Assembly (NCBI GenBank): GCA_037953745.1
Contig: JBAKBP010004453.1
Location: 62,001 to 126,000, forward strand
Direction: 5' to 3'
From: Lithodes maja
Taxonomy: Eukaryota > Arthropoda > Malacostraca > Decapoda > Lithodidae
Length of the DNA: 64,000 nt
Shown: piece after piece, positions 21,088 to 32,556 of the stretch
How the letters are laid out: each line of letters opens with the position of its first letter
Numbering within the stretch: the stretch's first letter is position 1
Notes under the pieces: generated by a model
Seen by the model: only the letters and a program-made list of their open reading frames with translations
The model's database searches: none
What the model was told of the DNA's origin: nothing
Translations under genes and position numbers: made by a program

Positions 21088-21293
21088 TAGGACCGTATTT
21101 TAGCTGTAAATTCTGTTAAATATCGTTGTCTACAGCTCCAACTTCCTTATAGAACGAAACTCGCAAGTCGGCAATTTGTCCGAACCAGGTGAGGGTAAGA
21201 AAAATGACAATGCCCGAACGAGGTGGACAACAAATATAATGTTGTGTTGGCAGGATAACGAAGGCCTTGGAGTGCCTCATCTATACCCATACC

Positions 21294-22224
21294 TTAAGGG
21301 AGAATTTCACTTGAGGGACTTTTTTCTTGACCCCTTTCTCCCTCATGTCTAGCCCCATTGCTTTTTATATTTTAAGACGTTTGCCCCATTAATTTGGTGA
21401 TTTTAAGAATTTCCGCCCCATTCTGTCAATCTTTAGACCTTTCGTGCCATTTAGGTGTCGATTTTGTCCTGGCGAGCGATAGCGAGCCTGTAATTTAAGA
21501 GTAACCGGCCTTCGGCCGGGACATTTTTCTACCGAAAAATGTACAAATTTATCTTGAAAGGGGGTCAAGGGGGTGAAATTTTAAGATTGCTGGAGGAGTA
21601 GGAAACAAACTAAAAACCTCCCCGCCGGTATCACACGAGCGGTTTTTCACTCAACATTTATCCTGAACACTGGTCTGGCAGCTCATGAGGTAAACATCTA
21701 AAATATGCTTTCATTAATTTCATTGGAGGTGTTTGGGGGTGTGATGAAATTAATAAAAACTAGAATATTTCAGTTAACTAAAATCATCCATCATCAGTCT
21801 AGTTTCCGATACCAGTGCAAAATATTCCAGAAATGTCACCAGAAAAATGTTGATCATCGAATGCAGACTAAAAAAGCTCTCGTGTGATACCGGCTTTACA
21901 CTCCGACATGCGGCCTAGTGGGAATCAGTATATCTGTTGCTGTTTTAGAAAAACACCCTCCTTTAAGATAAATTTGTAAATTTTTCGTCAGAAAAATGTC
22001 CCGGCCATAGGCAAGTTCCTCTAAAAATAAGAGGCTCGCTATCTCTCGCCAGGAAAAATTGACCCCTAAATGGCACGAAAGGTCTAAACATTTTAAAACG
22101 ATATGGGGTGAAAGGTGTTAAAATCGCCAAACTAATGAGCCGAACGTCTTAAAATCTCAAAACTAATAGGGCTAAACACGAGGGAGAAATGGGTCCAGAA
22201 AAGAAAAACAACCATACCCCCTAA
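21294..22224. mobile_element. Foldback MITE family A with a nested insertion
   Basis: Left arm 21298-21600 and right arm 21950-22220 are inverted copies (AAGACCTTTCGTGCCATTTA against TAAATGGCACGAAAGGTCT). Left TTAA at 21294; right end CCCCCTAA. The core CCTGGCGAGCGATAGCGAGC links this family with family B. The centre holds another element at 21624-21894. Confidence 0.75.
21624..21894. mobile_element. Nested MITE with perfect 16-bp terminal inverted repeats
   Basis: GCCGGTATCACACGAG at 21624-21639 and CTCGTGTGATACCGGC at 21879-21894. The interior has no coding frame; part (ATGCTTTCATTAATTT) recurs at about 31642 downstream of a tRNA-like segment. Superfamily unknown. Confidence 0.75.
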
Positions 22225-22295
22225 AAGAGAAAGATAAATCCTACTTGGCCTCTGGAATTACAGTCGGCCAAATAAGTATATTTCAATCAATAATG

Positions 22296-22515
22296 GGAAT
22301 CAGCAATGTCTAAAACTTGATTTATTCGTTTCGAGTGAGATATAAAAGCATGCTCCTACACTTACCCACCCTATTCAACATCTGACAGACATTAATACTA
22401 CATTAATAATGTAGGAACATGTTTGTATATTTCACTCGATATGAAGAAATGAAGCTTAGATATTACTGATACCAATTATTGATCAAAATATACTTGGTGC
22501 CGAGACATCACTTAT
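22296..22515. repeat. Palindromic repeat, TTGGTGCCGAGACA family
   Basis: Two inverted arms meet near 22400 (ATAAAAGCATGCTCCTACAC against GTAGGAACATGTTTGTATAT) and end TTGGTGCCGAGACATCACTT. A related copy lies at about 35385-35575. Confidence 0.6.
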
Positions 22516-22547
22516 TATCGCCACTGTACATATTCTCACCCTTTAAC

Positions 22548-22835
22548 CCTATTAGGTGCAGGGCGGGCCAATTTAGAACCTCCCAGTTTTACTCCATTAG
22601 TTTGGAGATTTTAAGACGTTTCATCGCATTAGTTTGGCGATTATATGATGCTTCAACCCAATAAGGTGTCTATGTTTTCCCTAGCGAGCCTGCAATTTGG
22701 GAGAAACCGGCCTTTGGCCGGGACCTTTTTCTTCCGAAAAATGTACACATTTAGCTTGAAGGGGGTCTGGGGGACGTTCTTTTAGTTTGAAGGGGGTTTG
22801 GAGAGGCGTTTTTCCAAGTCTAGCGGGTAAACTAA
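22548..22835. mobile_element. Foldback MITE family A, partial
   Basis: Contains AGTTTGGAGATTTTAAGACG, GGCCTTTGGCCGGGACC and CGAAAAATGTACACATTTAG in the order of one arm of family A. It starts at TTAA 22542-22545 with no matching right end. Confidence 0.6.
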
Positions 22836-22982
22836 AAACACATTGTTCGAAAATGGCTTAAACAAATAAAAACCTCTAATAATTCAACACAAGACGTTGC
22901 ACCAAATAGTGTTAACTCCAGGCTGGTGCTTACATTGGAGAAAGGGGTTTTCATCAATGCCAATAGATGAATTTAGCTTAAA

Positions 22983-23040
<58 letters not shown>
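22983..23040. repeat. TA microsatellite
   Basis: TA run truncating the head of the next SINE. Confidence 0.95.
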
Positions 23041-23041
<1 letters not shown>

Positions 23042-23525
23042 ATGGGAAGATATTATTGGGATGGAATTTGTGCTGTACCTAGTATCAGTGCATTACCACG
23101 AAGCCCACCGAAACGTCAATAAAATACCCTCATTGTTCCCTGATTAAATAGCACTGTATGAATATTCCCATATTCAAAATATGCTATAGGGGTGCAATGC
23201 CTGGTGAGTTATCTGCTCAACAGGTGGCGTTGTGTGTGTGTAAGTGTGAGAGTCCGAGTGTAGAGGGTGAGACAGTGAAGCACGGGAACGAGATGGCTTC
23301 AGAGATGGGGTCGTTTCGGGCCATGAGTGAGCACCGTGCCTCATGTGAAGGCAAGATGGCAGGTGCTCATTGTGCTCTACGTGCTTCACATGTCTCACTC
23401 CCTAGACTGGAACAAGACCTCACGGGCTTCACTGTTCATTGTAAAGCGGTGAATGTTAAGGCTCTCAGCCTATGCCCGAGAGGAAGTAAGTTGGAATATA
23501 GAAAAAAAAAAAAAAAAAAAAAAAT
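23041..23525 (+). mobile_element. tRNA-derived SINE, copy 5 (head missing, diverged)
   Basis: Begins TCAATGGGAAGATATTATTG, that is just 3' of the B box, directly after a TA repeat. The body is diverged and carries extra sequence around 23225-23400. It ends AGTTGGAATATAG and a poly-A tract. Confidence 0.85.
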
Positions 23526-23580
23526 ATACAATTATATAGTAATAAAATAGAGGAAAATAAAATAAAAACATAGATAAAGT

Positions 23581-23616
23581 GGGGATTGGGCCTGAGCATA
23601 TAGATAGATAGATAGA
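23581..23616 (+). mobile_element. Extremely 5'-truncated RTE 3' end
   Basis: GGGGATTGGGCCTGAGCATA plus a GATA tail is identical to the last bases of the RTE element at 7301-10410. It shows that family's 3' terminus and its microsatellite tail. Confidence 0.8.
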
Positions 23617-23724
23617 AATGTTAGTTCAGATATTCATAAGTATCATGGAGTATCTTATTGCAATATCTCGGTCAGTTGTGAATTCTGTCTTTAGTTTCCT
23701 CTCAAAACCTCCACCAAACTATTA

Positions 23725-24200
23725 GACGATTTTATTAAGTTTAAAAAGGGCCTCTAGCAATTAACAGGCTTGGAACTAACTCACTTAACACTTGGTACTA
23801 CCACAGATCCTTCCTAAGCTGCACACAATCGTCTAGATATTGCAAGGATTGAGTTAAAAGGATGTCAGCGGTATAGAAGGGGTTAACCCCTACAGTACCG
23901 GTGACGTCGTTTAATTATATTGTGGCAACTATTAGACGATTTTATTCAGATTTGGAAGGAACTCTAGCAATAATAAGGCTTTAAACTATTTCAACCAACC
24001 CTTTTAACTACCGCAGATCCTTCCTAAGCTGCATACTATCGTCTAAATATAACTAGAATATAAGATAGCACGTCGTCGCTGGTACTCAAAGGGTTAACAC
24101 AATACCCTGGACAAGATCTTAACCCCTTCTGTACCGTTGACGTCTTTTTAGTTTAAGTTTTCCTAATTTTACACGATTTTGTGCATATTAAGAAGGATCT
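23725..24200. mobile_element. Cluster of TTAA-flanked MITEs, 'CCCCTTCTGTACCGG' family
   Basis: One full copy spans 23883-24097 (TTAACCCCTACAGTACCGGT to CTGGTACTCAAAGGGTTAA). A truncated copy precedes it (to GGTATAGAAGGGGTTAA at 23886) and a third starts at 24119 (TTAACCCCTTCTGTACCGTT) and fades by about 24200. Confidence 0.75.
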
Positions 24201-24280
24201 GAGGTAGTGAACATTGCCTGAAGGAAATTACGGAAAAGATAGATATGGAAAAGCGCGAGAGAAAGGGATAGGTGCTAGTG

Positions 24281-24662
24281 TTAAGAGGGTGACCTGCTTT
24301 TCTTCTCTCCTTATCTCTCTTTCTCTGGGTTGTATCCATTCGTCCCTATTCAGAATACTGTTTTAAGACGTTTATACCCATCCAAGTGTCAATTTCTTCC
24401 TGGCGAGCGATAACGAGCCAGCATTGTATGTAGAAATCCGGCTCTGCCAGAGACACTTTTCTATCGAAAAATGTACAAAATTAGCCTGCTGTCAATTTTT
24501 TGTTTTTTTAAATATGCTTGCTCGCTACTGCTCGCCAGGGAAAAATCGACACCTGGATGGGGATAAACGTCTTAAACAGTAAGCTGCAGGGGGCCGAATG
24601 GATACGACCCAGAGAGAGAGGAAGAGAGATAGAAAAAGAAAAAACGAGGTGGGCTCCCTTAA
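24281..24662. mobile_element. Foldback MITE family B
   Basis: TTAA at 24281-24284 and 24659-24662. The arms are long inverted repeats (GTTGTATCCATTCGTCCC... against GCCGAATGGATACGACCC) around CCTGGCGAGCGATAACGAGC. Confidence 0.8.
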
Positions 24663-24773
24663 GAAAAACAAAACAAAAACACCAGAATCAAGGTCAGCCT
24701 CTTGCACACAATAAATGACCAGTATAAATCAACGCAGTTAATGCCTACCTGTGCCGAGGGAATGCAACACGTG

Positions 24774-25232
24774 TCTATCTATCTATCTATCTATCTATCT
24801 AGCAGTCTATCTATCTATTTTTTCTTTCTGTCTACCTGTTTATCTAGCTATCTATCTATCTATTTGTCTATTATATCTATTTATCTTTATCTCTCTGTCT
24901 ATCGATCTATTTATCTATCTATCTATTTTTCTTTCTGTCTACCTGTTTATATATCTATCTATCGATCTATTTGTCTATTATATCTACATATCTTTATCTT
25001 TCTGTCTAGCGATCTATTTATCTATCTATCTATCTATCGATCTATTTAGCTATCTATCTGTATATCTATATCTAGTTATCTATCTATCTACCTATCTATC
25101 TGTCTATCTATCTGTATATCTATCTATCTATCTATTTATCTATCTATATATCTGTCTGTCTGTCTACCTATCTATCTATCTATCTGTTTATCTATCTATT
25201 CATCTTTCTAGCTATCTATCTATGAGTGATGT
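24774..25232. repeat. TATC tetranucleotide microsatellite, imperfect
   Basis: About 460 bp of CTAT units with point changes. Open frames here read Ser-Ile-Tyr-Leu repeats and are artefacts. Confidence 0.95.
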
Positions 25233-26179
25233 CCTCCCTTGGCTGACTAGTGCTTACAAATTGCAGGTAGTGTATTCCTTTGATGCATATTTGGATTCAG
25301 CCAAGGGAAGGCCAAAAGGATTTACCCATGGACCTCTATTATTAGGCAAGACTGCTGGAGTACTTACTGGTGGTGTGTGGACATTGATCGTAGCAAGACT
25401 GCTGGAGTACTGGTGGTGTGTGGACATTGATCGTAAGTGTGCTATGGAGGGACCCCCCACCCTCGCCCCCCATGTCCACCCACCCACTGCCCCCTCACGC
25501 CCACGTCTCGGCCTTCTCAGTAGTCACCCCACATATTAAGGGCACCCACGGAAAAGGTTATGGCCCGTCTGCCCAGCAGCCACCACGTCGTGTCCATCCA
25601 AGATCACAAAATGACACCATTACAGAATGAAGACATCGACCCAGTAGGTTCTGCACATCCCTACCACGAGGGGGGTCGGTTAACCGTCTAGCTGATCTTA
25701 CAGTCTCATCAATACTGAGGGCTTGCCCTCCAAAACACCTTGGGTCTCAACATCTACCAAGGATAACTACAGGATGAGTTGAGCCGGATCAGCTGGGATC
25801 CTCAGCTTAGCCAAAAACACCTACAGATTGCTGGGTGAATCGGCGGTGATTCGCAGACGGACGTGCTTCGCCTTGGTTCTCTTCCTGGCCCTGGAGTTGG
25901 TTTATGCTGGAGTCGGTTGCGGACGATTGTGAGAGCGCCCATTGATTGGATGGCTATTACTGCTCCATAGTCAGTTTCGTCAAGCAGAGCTATGTGCTTC
26001 AGGAAAAATATTTAGTGTGACTAGGTAAAAACAGACTTTGTGTGGAAAGTGAAATCAAACCAGGCCCCCCGGTGGTGGAGTCATTGGTATGTAAACAAAC
26101 CCGCGGTAACAGGTTTGAAGCTTCAAGGATCAATACATGGACAACTGGTGAGTCGTTTCATACGGTTTATTACTCCAAA
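25233..26179 (+). other. Probable 5' UTR of the following non-LTR element, with a 47-bp tandem duplication
   Basis: No supported gene. AAGACTGCTGGAGTACT...GGACATTGATCGTA is present twice at about 25348-25389 and 25395-25433. The element boundary is unclear; the region may include non-element DNA. Confidence 0.4.
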
Positions 26180-27688
26180 ATGGCGAGCGACGTTGTGTAC
26201 ATTGAGAATTCTGTGTTGGCTTATGTGGCTTCAGTGAGACATTCCAAGACGAAACAAGACATAATAAGTACATGTACCATGTTCTATGATGAGTCATTGA
26301 TTAAAAGTGCAAAAGAAATTTTGTTTGAAGCTGCCAAAATGAAAATTATATGGAGAAGATCTGAAAATAAATTAAAAGAGAACTTTGCAGATATTGTAGA
26401 TATGTTTCAGAAATGTGATGATGAATCAATTGAACTACCAAGGTTTGTGACAGCTAACCATGAAGCATTTCCTCCGTCATATGGTTATGAAATAATTGGT
26501 GGATATATTGCGAAGCTAACTGATCAAATTGATGAACTGAAAAGTGAAGTACAGGGAATAAAGGATACAAGACTGAACAGTGTTAGCATGTTGGATGATC
26601 AGTTCGTTATTAAGGAGGAATGATTAGAAATTAAAGGTATGCTGAAGCAAATGAAGCAAAAAGACATGTGGGAATCAGTGAAGCGAGACAGTATCATAGT
26701 TGAAAATGTTGACAAACTTTTTAAGGATGCCAACAAGAAATCTGTGAATAATTGTACCCTTAGTGATGAGATACATGAACTTTTATCTACTGTAGGAAAT
26801 CCATCTGCGCCTACCTTGTCACAATTATCGAATAATGACCATGTGAATTTTGAAAAGAGCGATGATTATGAACAAGACAATAGTGTTTCTCCTCTTGTAT
26901 TACCGAGCTACAGTGACATTTTGTGTAAGGAGAGTGAAACAAGTGATGCAGTCTCATTTACCGGCTTCACTGCAAGACCCAGAGCCCTGACACAATTATC
27001 TGCTGAACCAATATTAGAGACGAGAGTAACCAAGCCAAAACATGGAGCAATGAATAAACAAAATCGAGATACCCCAAACAAGAAAATATCAAGACCTGGA
27101 TATATTCTTTCGGAGGAGATGGTTAAGGAAGCTGGCACCACCAATACTGAGGAAGGAGGATCAAGAATTGGCATCACTGATGGAGATGATAAAGGTTCAA
27201 GAGCTGGCACCAGTGCTACCGGCAGTGGCGTGACAGGGTTTGGCACCACTGCCATGGAGGATGGAAGATCGGAACATCACACCACCATTGTGGATAAAGA
27301 AGGATACACCTTGGTAGGAAGAAAACGACATTATCAGGGAGTAAAGGCCGCTTCGGAACCAAAACAACGTAAACCTATTGGTGTAAGAGGTACAAAGACA
27401 TTCAGCAACACAAAGTTTAAAGGCAATCGTAGAACTGTAGATATATACATAGGAAATGTTGATCTAGAATCTGATAGTGATGACATTCTCGACTTCACAA
27501 AAAATGAACTAAAAGTTGAGGCCATTAAATGCATTGAGTTAGAATCTTTACAAGCTAAAAAAGATTGGAAGTCTTTCAAACTGACAGTCACACTAGAAGA
27601 TAGGGAACAATTACTTCAACCGGAATGCTGGCCAAAACATGTTAATGTGAGAAAGTTTTATATGGCTAAATCAAAGACTTCTGTATAA
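26180..27688 (+). pseudogene. Non-LTR ORF1 protein with one in-frame stop
   Basis: The start is chosen at ATG 26180 (context CAAAATGGCG). 502 codons with a single TGA at 26621-26623, after which the same frame continues for 355 codons. The N-terminus is helical and polar (LKENFADIVDMFQKCDD); a Gly/Thr-rich middle contains imperfect GTTNTEE/GTSATG-like repeats; the C-terminus VDIYIGNVDLESDSDDILDF... then WPKHVNVRKFY resembles the RRM-like fold of ORF1 RNA-binding proteins. Its role would be RNA packaging of the element's transcript. The stop probably inactivates this copy. Confidence 0.75.
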
Positions 27689-27710
27689 ATTGTAGTTAAT
27701 TTCAAAATAT

Positions 27711-30604
27711 GGTTAGTATTGCTTCTTATAATTGTAACTCTGTAAGAAAAAATATAGAAACAGTACGCAAGTTAACCTTAGAATATGATATGATTTTATT
27801 ACAAGAATTGTATGTTGCTCAAGGATGATATTCCCTTTATGAACACTATAAACGAATCTTTTGACTGCATAGCCAGCGTTGAAGACCGAACTTATGAGGG
27901 AATAATAGAGGGTAGGCCGTCGAAAGGGGTGGCGATAATGTGGAACAAAAAATTAAGTAATAAGATTGAGTCAGTGTTTTGTGATGACAGAATTGTAGGT
28001 GTAACATTGAAGACAAAAATACGAACATATTTAATTATTAATGTGTATCTGCCTTGCGATAAACAGAATGATGATAGCATAGATGAATATAGACAGTCAC
28101 TTGCTGTTTTAGAAAATTTCATTGATGAACAAAATATTAACAATATTATTATTAGTGGTGATTTTAATGCAAATTACTGTAAAGGCAGATTCTGGGAAGA
28201 GCTATTGAACCTAATTGATAATAAAAGCCTATGTGTTATTGATGAAGTGTTACCGGACGAAACTTTTACTTATTTGTCTCCTGGTAATAACTCTACTAGT
28301 TGGTTAGATCATGTAATAGCTTCGGATAATATGAACACTTATATTACTGACATTAATGTACGATATGACCTGGCCTTATTTGATCATTTTCCATTAGTTT
28401 TTAAAATTAATATTAATTTAGACAATATAAAAATTATTCCTGAATCTAAGTTTTCTAGCTTCATAAACTGGAAGTTATTTACATCAAATGATGTTGTTAC
28501 AAACTATAAAGACAAAATGAGTGAGACTATTGTACAGTCTGATTTAATGAACTTTAGTTGTTTAGATTGTTGTACATACAAATGTGAAAACAATAGTCAT
28601 ATTGCAGAATTGAATTACATTTATAACTCACTTGTAAGTATACTGAAAGAGTCGTCTGAGGAATATGCAATTGAAAGTACAAAAAATTATCAGATAAAAC
28701 CAGGATGGAATGACCATGTTAGTGGGTTGTATAAAAATGCTAGAGAACATTTCTTAAAATGGAAAGAAAATGGTTGTCCTGTATATGGTGATTTACTTGA
28801 CAATATGACATCTTCCAGGAAACTGTTTAAGAACGCATTAAAATATATTAAAAATAATAAAATCAATATTAGAAATGATAAATTAGCTGAGTCTTTAAGC
28901 AATAAAAGATATAATGCATTCTGGAAAGAAGTCAGGAAAACTAAAAATAATAAGTGTTATTTAAATGTTAAAATTGAAGGTGAATGTGACTCCAGTAAAA
29001 TTGCTGAGAAATTTTCGCAGAATTTTAAAAACGTTTTTGATGACAGCAAATGCCAGAAAAGAGATAAATATGAACTTATAAGAGACAAGTAAAATGTAGA
29101 TGTGCAAAGAGGCAAATTATTGGGAGTTATCAACACCAAAGATGTTTGTTTGGCATTATCTGAGCTAAATTGGGTCATTGGCCATGATAACATTCATTCT
29201 AATCATGTGAAGTTTTGTTCTGAAAGCGCGGTAAGACTAATTGCTAAAATGTTTTCATCATTTATTGCATATGGACATTTGCCTGATGAGATAACGTCCG
29301 GACTTATTTTGCCCCTTATTAAAGATAAATATAAAGATCAAAGCTCCTTGGATAATTATAGACCTATTATATCAAAGCCAGTTTTCTTAAAATTATTTGA
29401 ATATTGCTTAAAATATAAAATTTTGCATTATGTGAACTTTAATGAGAGGCAGCATGGGTTTAGGGCTAATCACTCTACATCCTCAGCGTGCTTGATTTTT
29501 AAAGAAACAATTTTAAGATACAGATTAGAAGACTCAAATGTTTATACAGCTTTCATTGATTTTAAAAAAGCTTTTGATAAAGTTAATCATTTCACATTAA
29601 TAAGTAAACTTATTGAAGCAGGTATTCCACACTTTTATGCGAACATAATATTATATCTTTATAGAAATCAACTGGTTGCTACTAAGCACAAAGACTCAAT
29701 ATCAAAACCCTGGAAAATAATGAATGGAGTAAGACAGGGAGGAGTCTTGTCTCCGATATTATTTAATCTTTATATAGATAAGCTGATTGAAAACGTGTCT
29801 AAATGTAAAAAGGGGTGCACACTAGGAAATATATCAAGTAATATTAGTGCTTACGCTGACGATATTGTTGTATTAGCACCATCGTCATCGGGATTACAGT
29901 TTTTACTAAATATGCTTGGAAATGAAGCAAAAGAAATTGATATTGACATTAATATTAATAAATCATCATGCATGTATTTCAAAGACAATAAAGATAAAAA
30001 CTTAAAGCCAAAGTTGATGCTATGTGGAGAAATATTGAATGTTGTTAATGAACACATGTATCTAGGGTTTATAATAGATGATATATAATTTAAATAATGA
30101 CAAAGACGTAATTAGGTGTCGTAACAAGTTTTATAATGAATTTAATTGTATTTTACGTAAATTTTCTAATGTTAATGTTAGGGTTTTTACTCAGTTGTTC
30201 CAAAGTTACTGCTCAAGTTTTTATGGTTCTGAATTATGGTTTTATAACAAAAAGTGCAAACTTCCTCTTAAGCAATTTGCAATTGGTTACCACAAAGCAA
30301 TAAAGAAAATGATGAAATTAAAATATTGGAAAGTAATCATCATGCATGTGAATTGGCTGGACTAATGACATTTAATCATTTAATGAATTGGTTAAAAATT
30401 AGATTTGCTCACAAATGTCTCCTAAAACCTTGCAAGTTTTTACAGAAATGTTTATTAAACCTTGATGAATACCTATCGTTAGGAAAGGAAGTTAACCATA
30501 TCCTATTACATGAATATGATGTATCAGATTTGAAAACTAATGATATAAATGCTATCAAGTCAAAAATTATGTTTGTACAAAACCATGAACCTAGAATGCG
30601 GTAA
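27711..30604 (+). pseudogene. Non-LTR ORF2: AP endonuclease-reverse transcriptase, lightly damaged
   Basis: Starts ATG 27711: MVSIASYNCNSVRKN and ILLQEL are the first endonuclease motifs. A frameshift near 27808 leads to the frame with GVAIMWN, IIISGDFNANY and SWLDHVIAS. A TAA at 29090 interrupts the frame before the RT: WVIGHDNIH, DNYRPIISKPVF, RQHGFRANHST, YTAFIDFKKAFDKVN (motif A), GVRQGGVLSPILFN (motif B), SAYADDIVVLAP (catalytic YADD). Frameshifts near 30080 and 30330 break the C-terminal region. All catalytic motifs survive, so loss of function is recent. Confidence 0.85.
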
Positions 30605-30764
30605 TGTATGAGGTTACTGTTATCTCTATTGTATATATGTAAAAAGTTAATTGTGTTGCCTTTTATGAAATAAAGATTTGAGTCTGAGTCTATCTGTATA
30701 TATGTAAAATGTTACCATGTAACCTTTTATGAAATAAAGAATTAACTAACTAACTATCTATATA

Positions 30765-30813
30765 TCGATCTATATATCTGTCTAGCTATCTGTCTACCTA
30801 TGTATCTATCTAA

Positions 30814-30905
<92 letters not shown>
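30765..30905. repeat. TATC then TC microsatellite
   Basis: CTAT units followed by about 36 TC units and further CTAT. Confidence 0.95.
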
Positions 30906-31097
30906 TTTTTAGTTGGAGAGGTTAGTGGTCAAGATATTTGGCCTAGTTATAATGAATATACTATAGTTTGTACATAGAGACATTGGTTATCGATTGTTAA
31001 TTATTAGTTAACAATTAGGCATAACTGAAACTCATGTTGTCAAGATAGTCATTTATGTAATAGGCAATACCATTTATATGATTATTATCTCTTTCAC

Positions 31098-31459
31098 TTA
31101 AGGGGACAGTGGCCGGTTGTTTGGTCTATTAATTCATATATTTTTTAGTTTCCTCCCTAGACCTCCATCAAACTTAGAAAAACACCCCCTAGACCCCTCT
31201 TCAAGATAAATTTGTCCATTTTTCGGTAGAAAAGTGTCCCGGCCAAAGGCCGGTTACTCTTAAAATTACAGGCTCGCTATCGCTCGCCTAGACAAAATCG
31301 ACACCAAATTGGCACGAAAGGTCTTAAAATTGACAACGAAATGGGGCGAAAGGTATTAAAATCGCCAAAGTAATGGACCGAACGTCATAAAATCTGAAAA
31401 CTAATGGGGCTAAGCATGAACAAGAAAAGGGACCAGAAAAACGGCCCATGTCCCCTTAA
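31098..31459. mobile_element. Foldback MITE family A, complete
   Basis: TTAA at 31098-31101 and 31456-31459. Terminal repeats AGGGGACAGTGGCCGG and CGGCCCATGTCCCCT. The interior carries CCCTAGACCTCCATCAAACT, GGCCAAAGGCCGG and GGCTCGCTATCGCTCGCC. No coding frame. This copy gives the clearest ends of the family. Confidence 0.85.
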
Positions 31460-31564
31460 ACATTAGGCTATTCAGAATGCAGTTGGGTCTGTGTACATGG
31501 TTACATTGATATCCAGTATTCGATAAATGGATATAAAATCGTAGGTATGTACTTAACCTTTAAC

Positions 31565-31640
31565 TGTCTTGATGGTGTAATGGTTAGAGTGTTTAAGATC
31601 TGTATGTGGTAACCCAGGTTCGATTCCCAGGAGGATCACA
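31565..31640 (+). other. tRNA-like segment, degenerate (SINE head or tRNA pseudogene)
   Basis: A-box-like TGGTGTAATGG (31573-31583) and a perfect B box GGTTCGATTCC (31617-31627), 33 bp apart. Acceptor and T stems pair poorly, so this is not a working tRNA. The downstream ATGCTTTCATTAATTT recurs near 21702, which suggests a second SINE family. Confidence 0.5.
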
Positions 31641-31809
31641 TGCTTTCATTAATTTAATTGGGAGTTGTTAGGTGTTGGGAGTGAAATTTGAATATTCTCC
31701 AAATTGGGTCACATGTTATGCTTTCTGTCGAGATTTTAACTTCACAAATGTAAATCAAAATAATTTCCTTTCATATTCAAGAGCAGTAGACTCATTATAA
31801 CTTTCCTGT

Positions 31810-32173
31810 TTAAGGGGGGTCACCTGCTTTTTTCTCTCCTTTGCTCTCTCTCTCTTTGGCTTGTATCCATTCGGCCCCATTCAGCCTACTGTTTTAAGAC
31901 GTTTATCCCCATCTAAGTGTCGAATTTTTCCAAGCGAGCGATAGCGAGCCAGCATTGTATGGAGAAATCCGCCTTCGCCGGAGACATTTTTCTGTCGAAA
32001 AATGTACAAATTTAGCCTGCTATCAAAAACATTTAAAACAAATATGCTGGCTCGCGGTAAATTACACCTGCATGGGGATAAGCGTCTTAAAACAGTAGGC
32101 TAAATGAGGCCGAATGGATACAAGCCAGAGAAAGAGAGAAAAGGAAAGAACAAAGGCAGGTCACCCCCCTTAA
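31810..32173. mobile_element. Foldback MITE family B, complete
   Basis: TTAA at 31810-31813 and 32170-32173. Near-palindromic over its length: GGGGGGTCACCTGC and GCAGGTCACCCCCC at the ends, CTTGTATCCATTCGGCCCC mirrored by GAGGCCGAATGGATACAAG. This copy defines the family. Confidence 0.85.
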
Positions 32174-32207
32174 GAATATACTGGCATCATTTGAGACTAG
32201 ATAGAAT

Positions 32208-32556
32208 AGACCTGCTTTTGTCTCTCCCTTTCTTTCTTTCTCTGGCTTGTATCCATTCGGCCCAATTCAACCTACTGTTTTAAGACGTTTATCCCCATCC
32301 AGGTGTCGATTTCTTCCTGGTGAGCGATAGCGAGCCACCATTGTATGGAGAAATCCGACTTTGCCGGAGAAATTTTTCTATAATTTTTTTTACAAATTTA
32401 ACCTGCTGTCAAAAACATGAAACATATACTGGCTTGCTACCACTCATCAGGATTTTTTTTACACCTGGATGAGGGTAAACGTCTTAAAAGAGTAGGGTGA
32501 ATGGGGCCGAATGGATACAACCCAGGGAGAAAAAACGACGAGGTAGGCCCACTTAA
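32208..32556. mobile_element. Foldback MITE family B, left end lost
   Basis: Starts inside the left arm (GACCTGCTTTTGTCTCTCCC) and ends at TTAA 32553-32556, which also starts the next element. About 34 bp separate it from the previous copy. Confidence 0.75.

Larger units (their letters stand above)
17521..21090 (-). mobile_element. CR1-clade non-LTR retrotransposon
   Basis: Minus-strand order: ORF1 esterase end (21087-20748), endonuclease (from 20747), linker and RT (to 17846), then a 3' UTR of about 325 bp ending in direct repeats of TTCTTATG (17521-17549), the short tandem 3' tail typical of CR1. 5'-truncated within ORF1. Several frameshifts break the endonuclease-linker part. Confidence 0.85.
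17401..21183. repeat. ~70-bp inverted repeat flanking the CR1 element
   Basis: AATTGCCGACTTGCGAGTTT... (17401-17470) is matched by the reverse complement of 21106-21183 (ends AACTCGCAAGTCGGCAATTT). The two arms are close to, but not at, the ends of the minus-strand CR1 element, which suggests the CR1 inserted between the arms of an older foldback element. Confidence 0.6.
26180..30750 (+). mobile_element. Two-ORF non-LTR retrotransposon (CR1-group-like), nearly complete
   Basis: ORF1 at 26180-27688, a 22-bp gap, and ORF2 at 27711-30604, followed by a short 3' UTR with two AATAAAG segments and a TAAC-repeat tail (30740-30760) that runs into TATC/TC microsatellite. Damage is limited: one in-frame stop in ORF1, and one stop plus about three frameshifts in ORF2. 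Clade assignment between CR1, L2 and relatives cannot be settled by eye. Confidence 0.8.

Noticed and set aside
24751..25539. 262-codon open frame with Ser-Ile-Tyr-Leu repeats
   Set aside because: Pure TATC microsatellite translation followed by unrelated sequence; no start context, domain or splice support.
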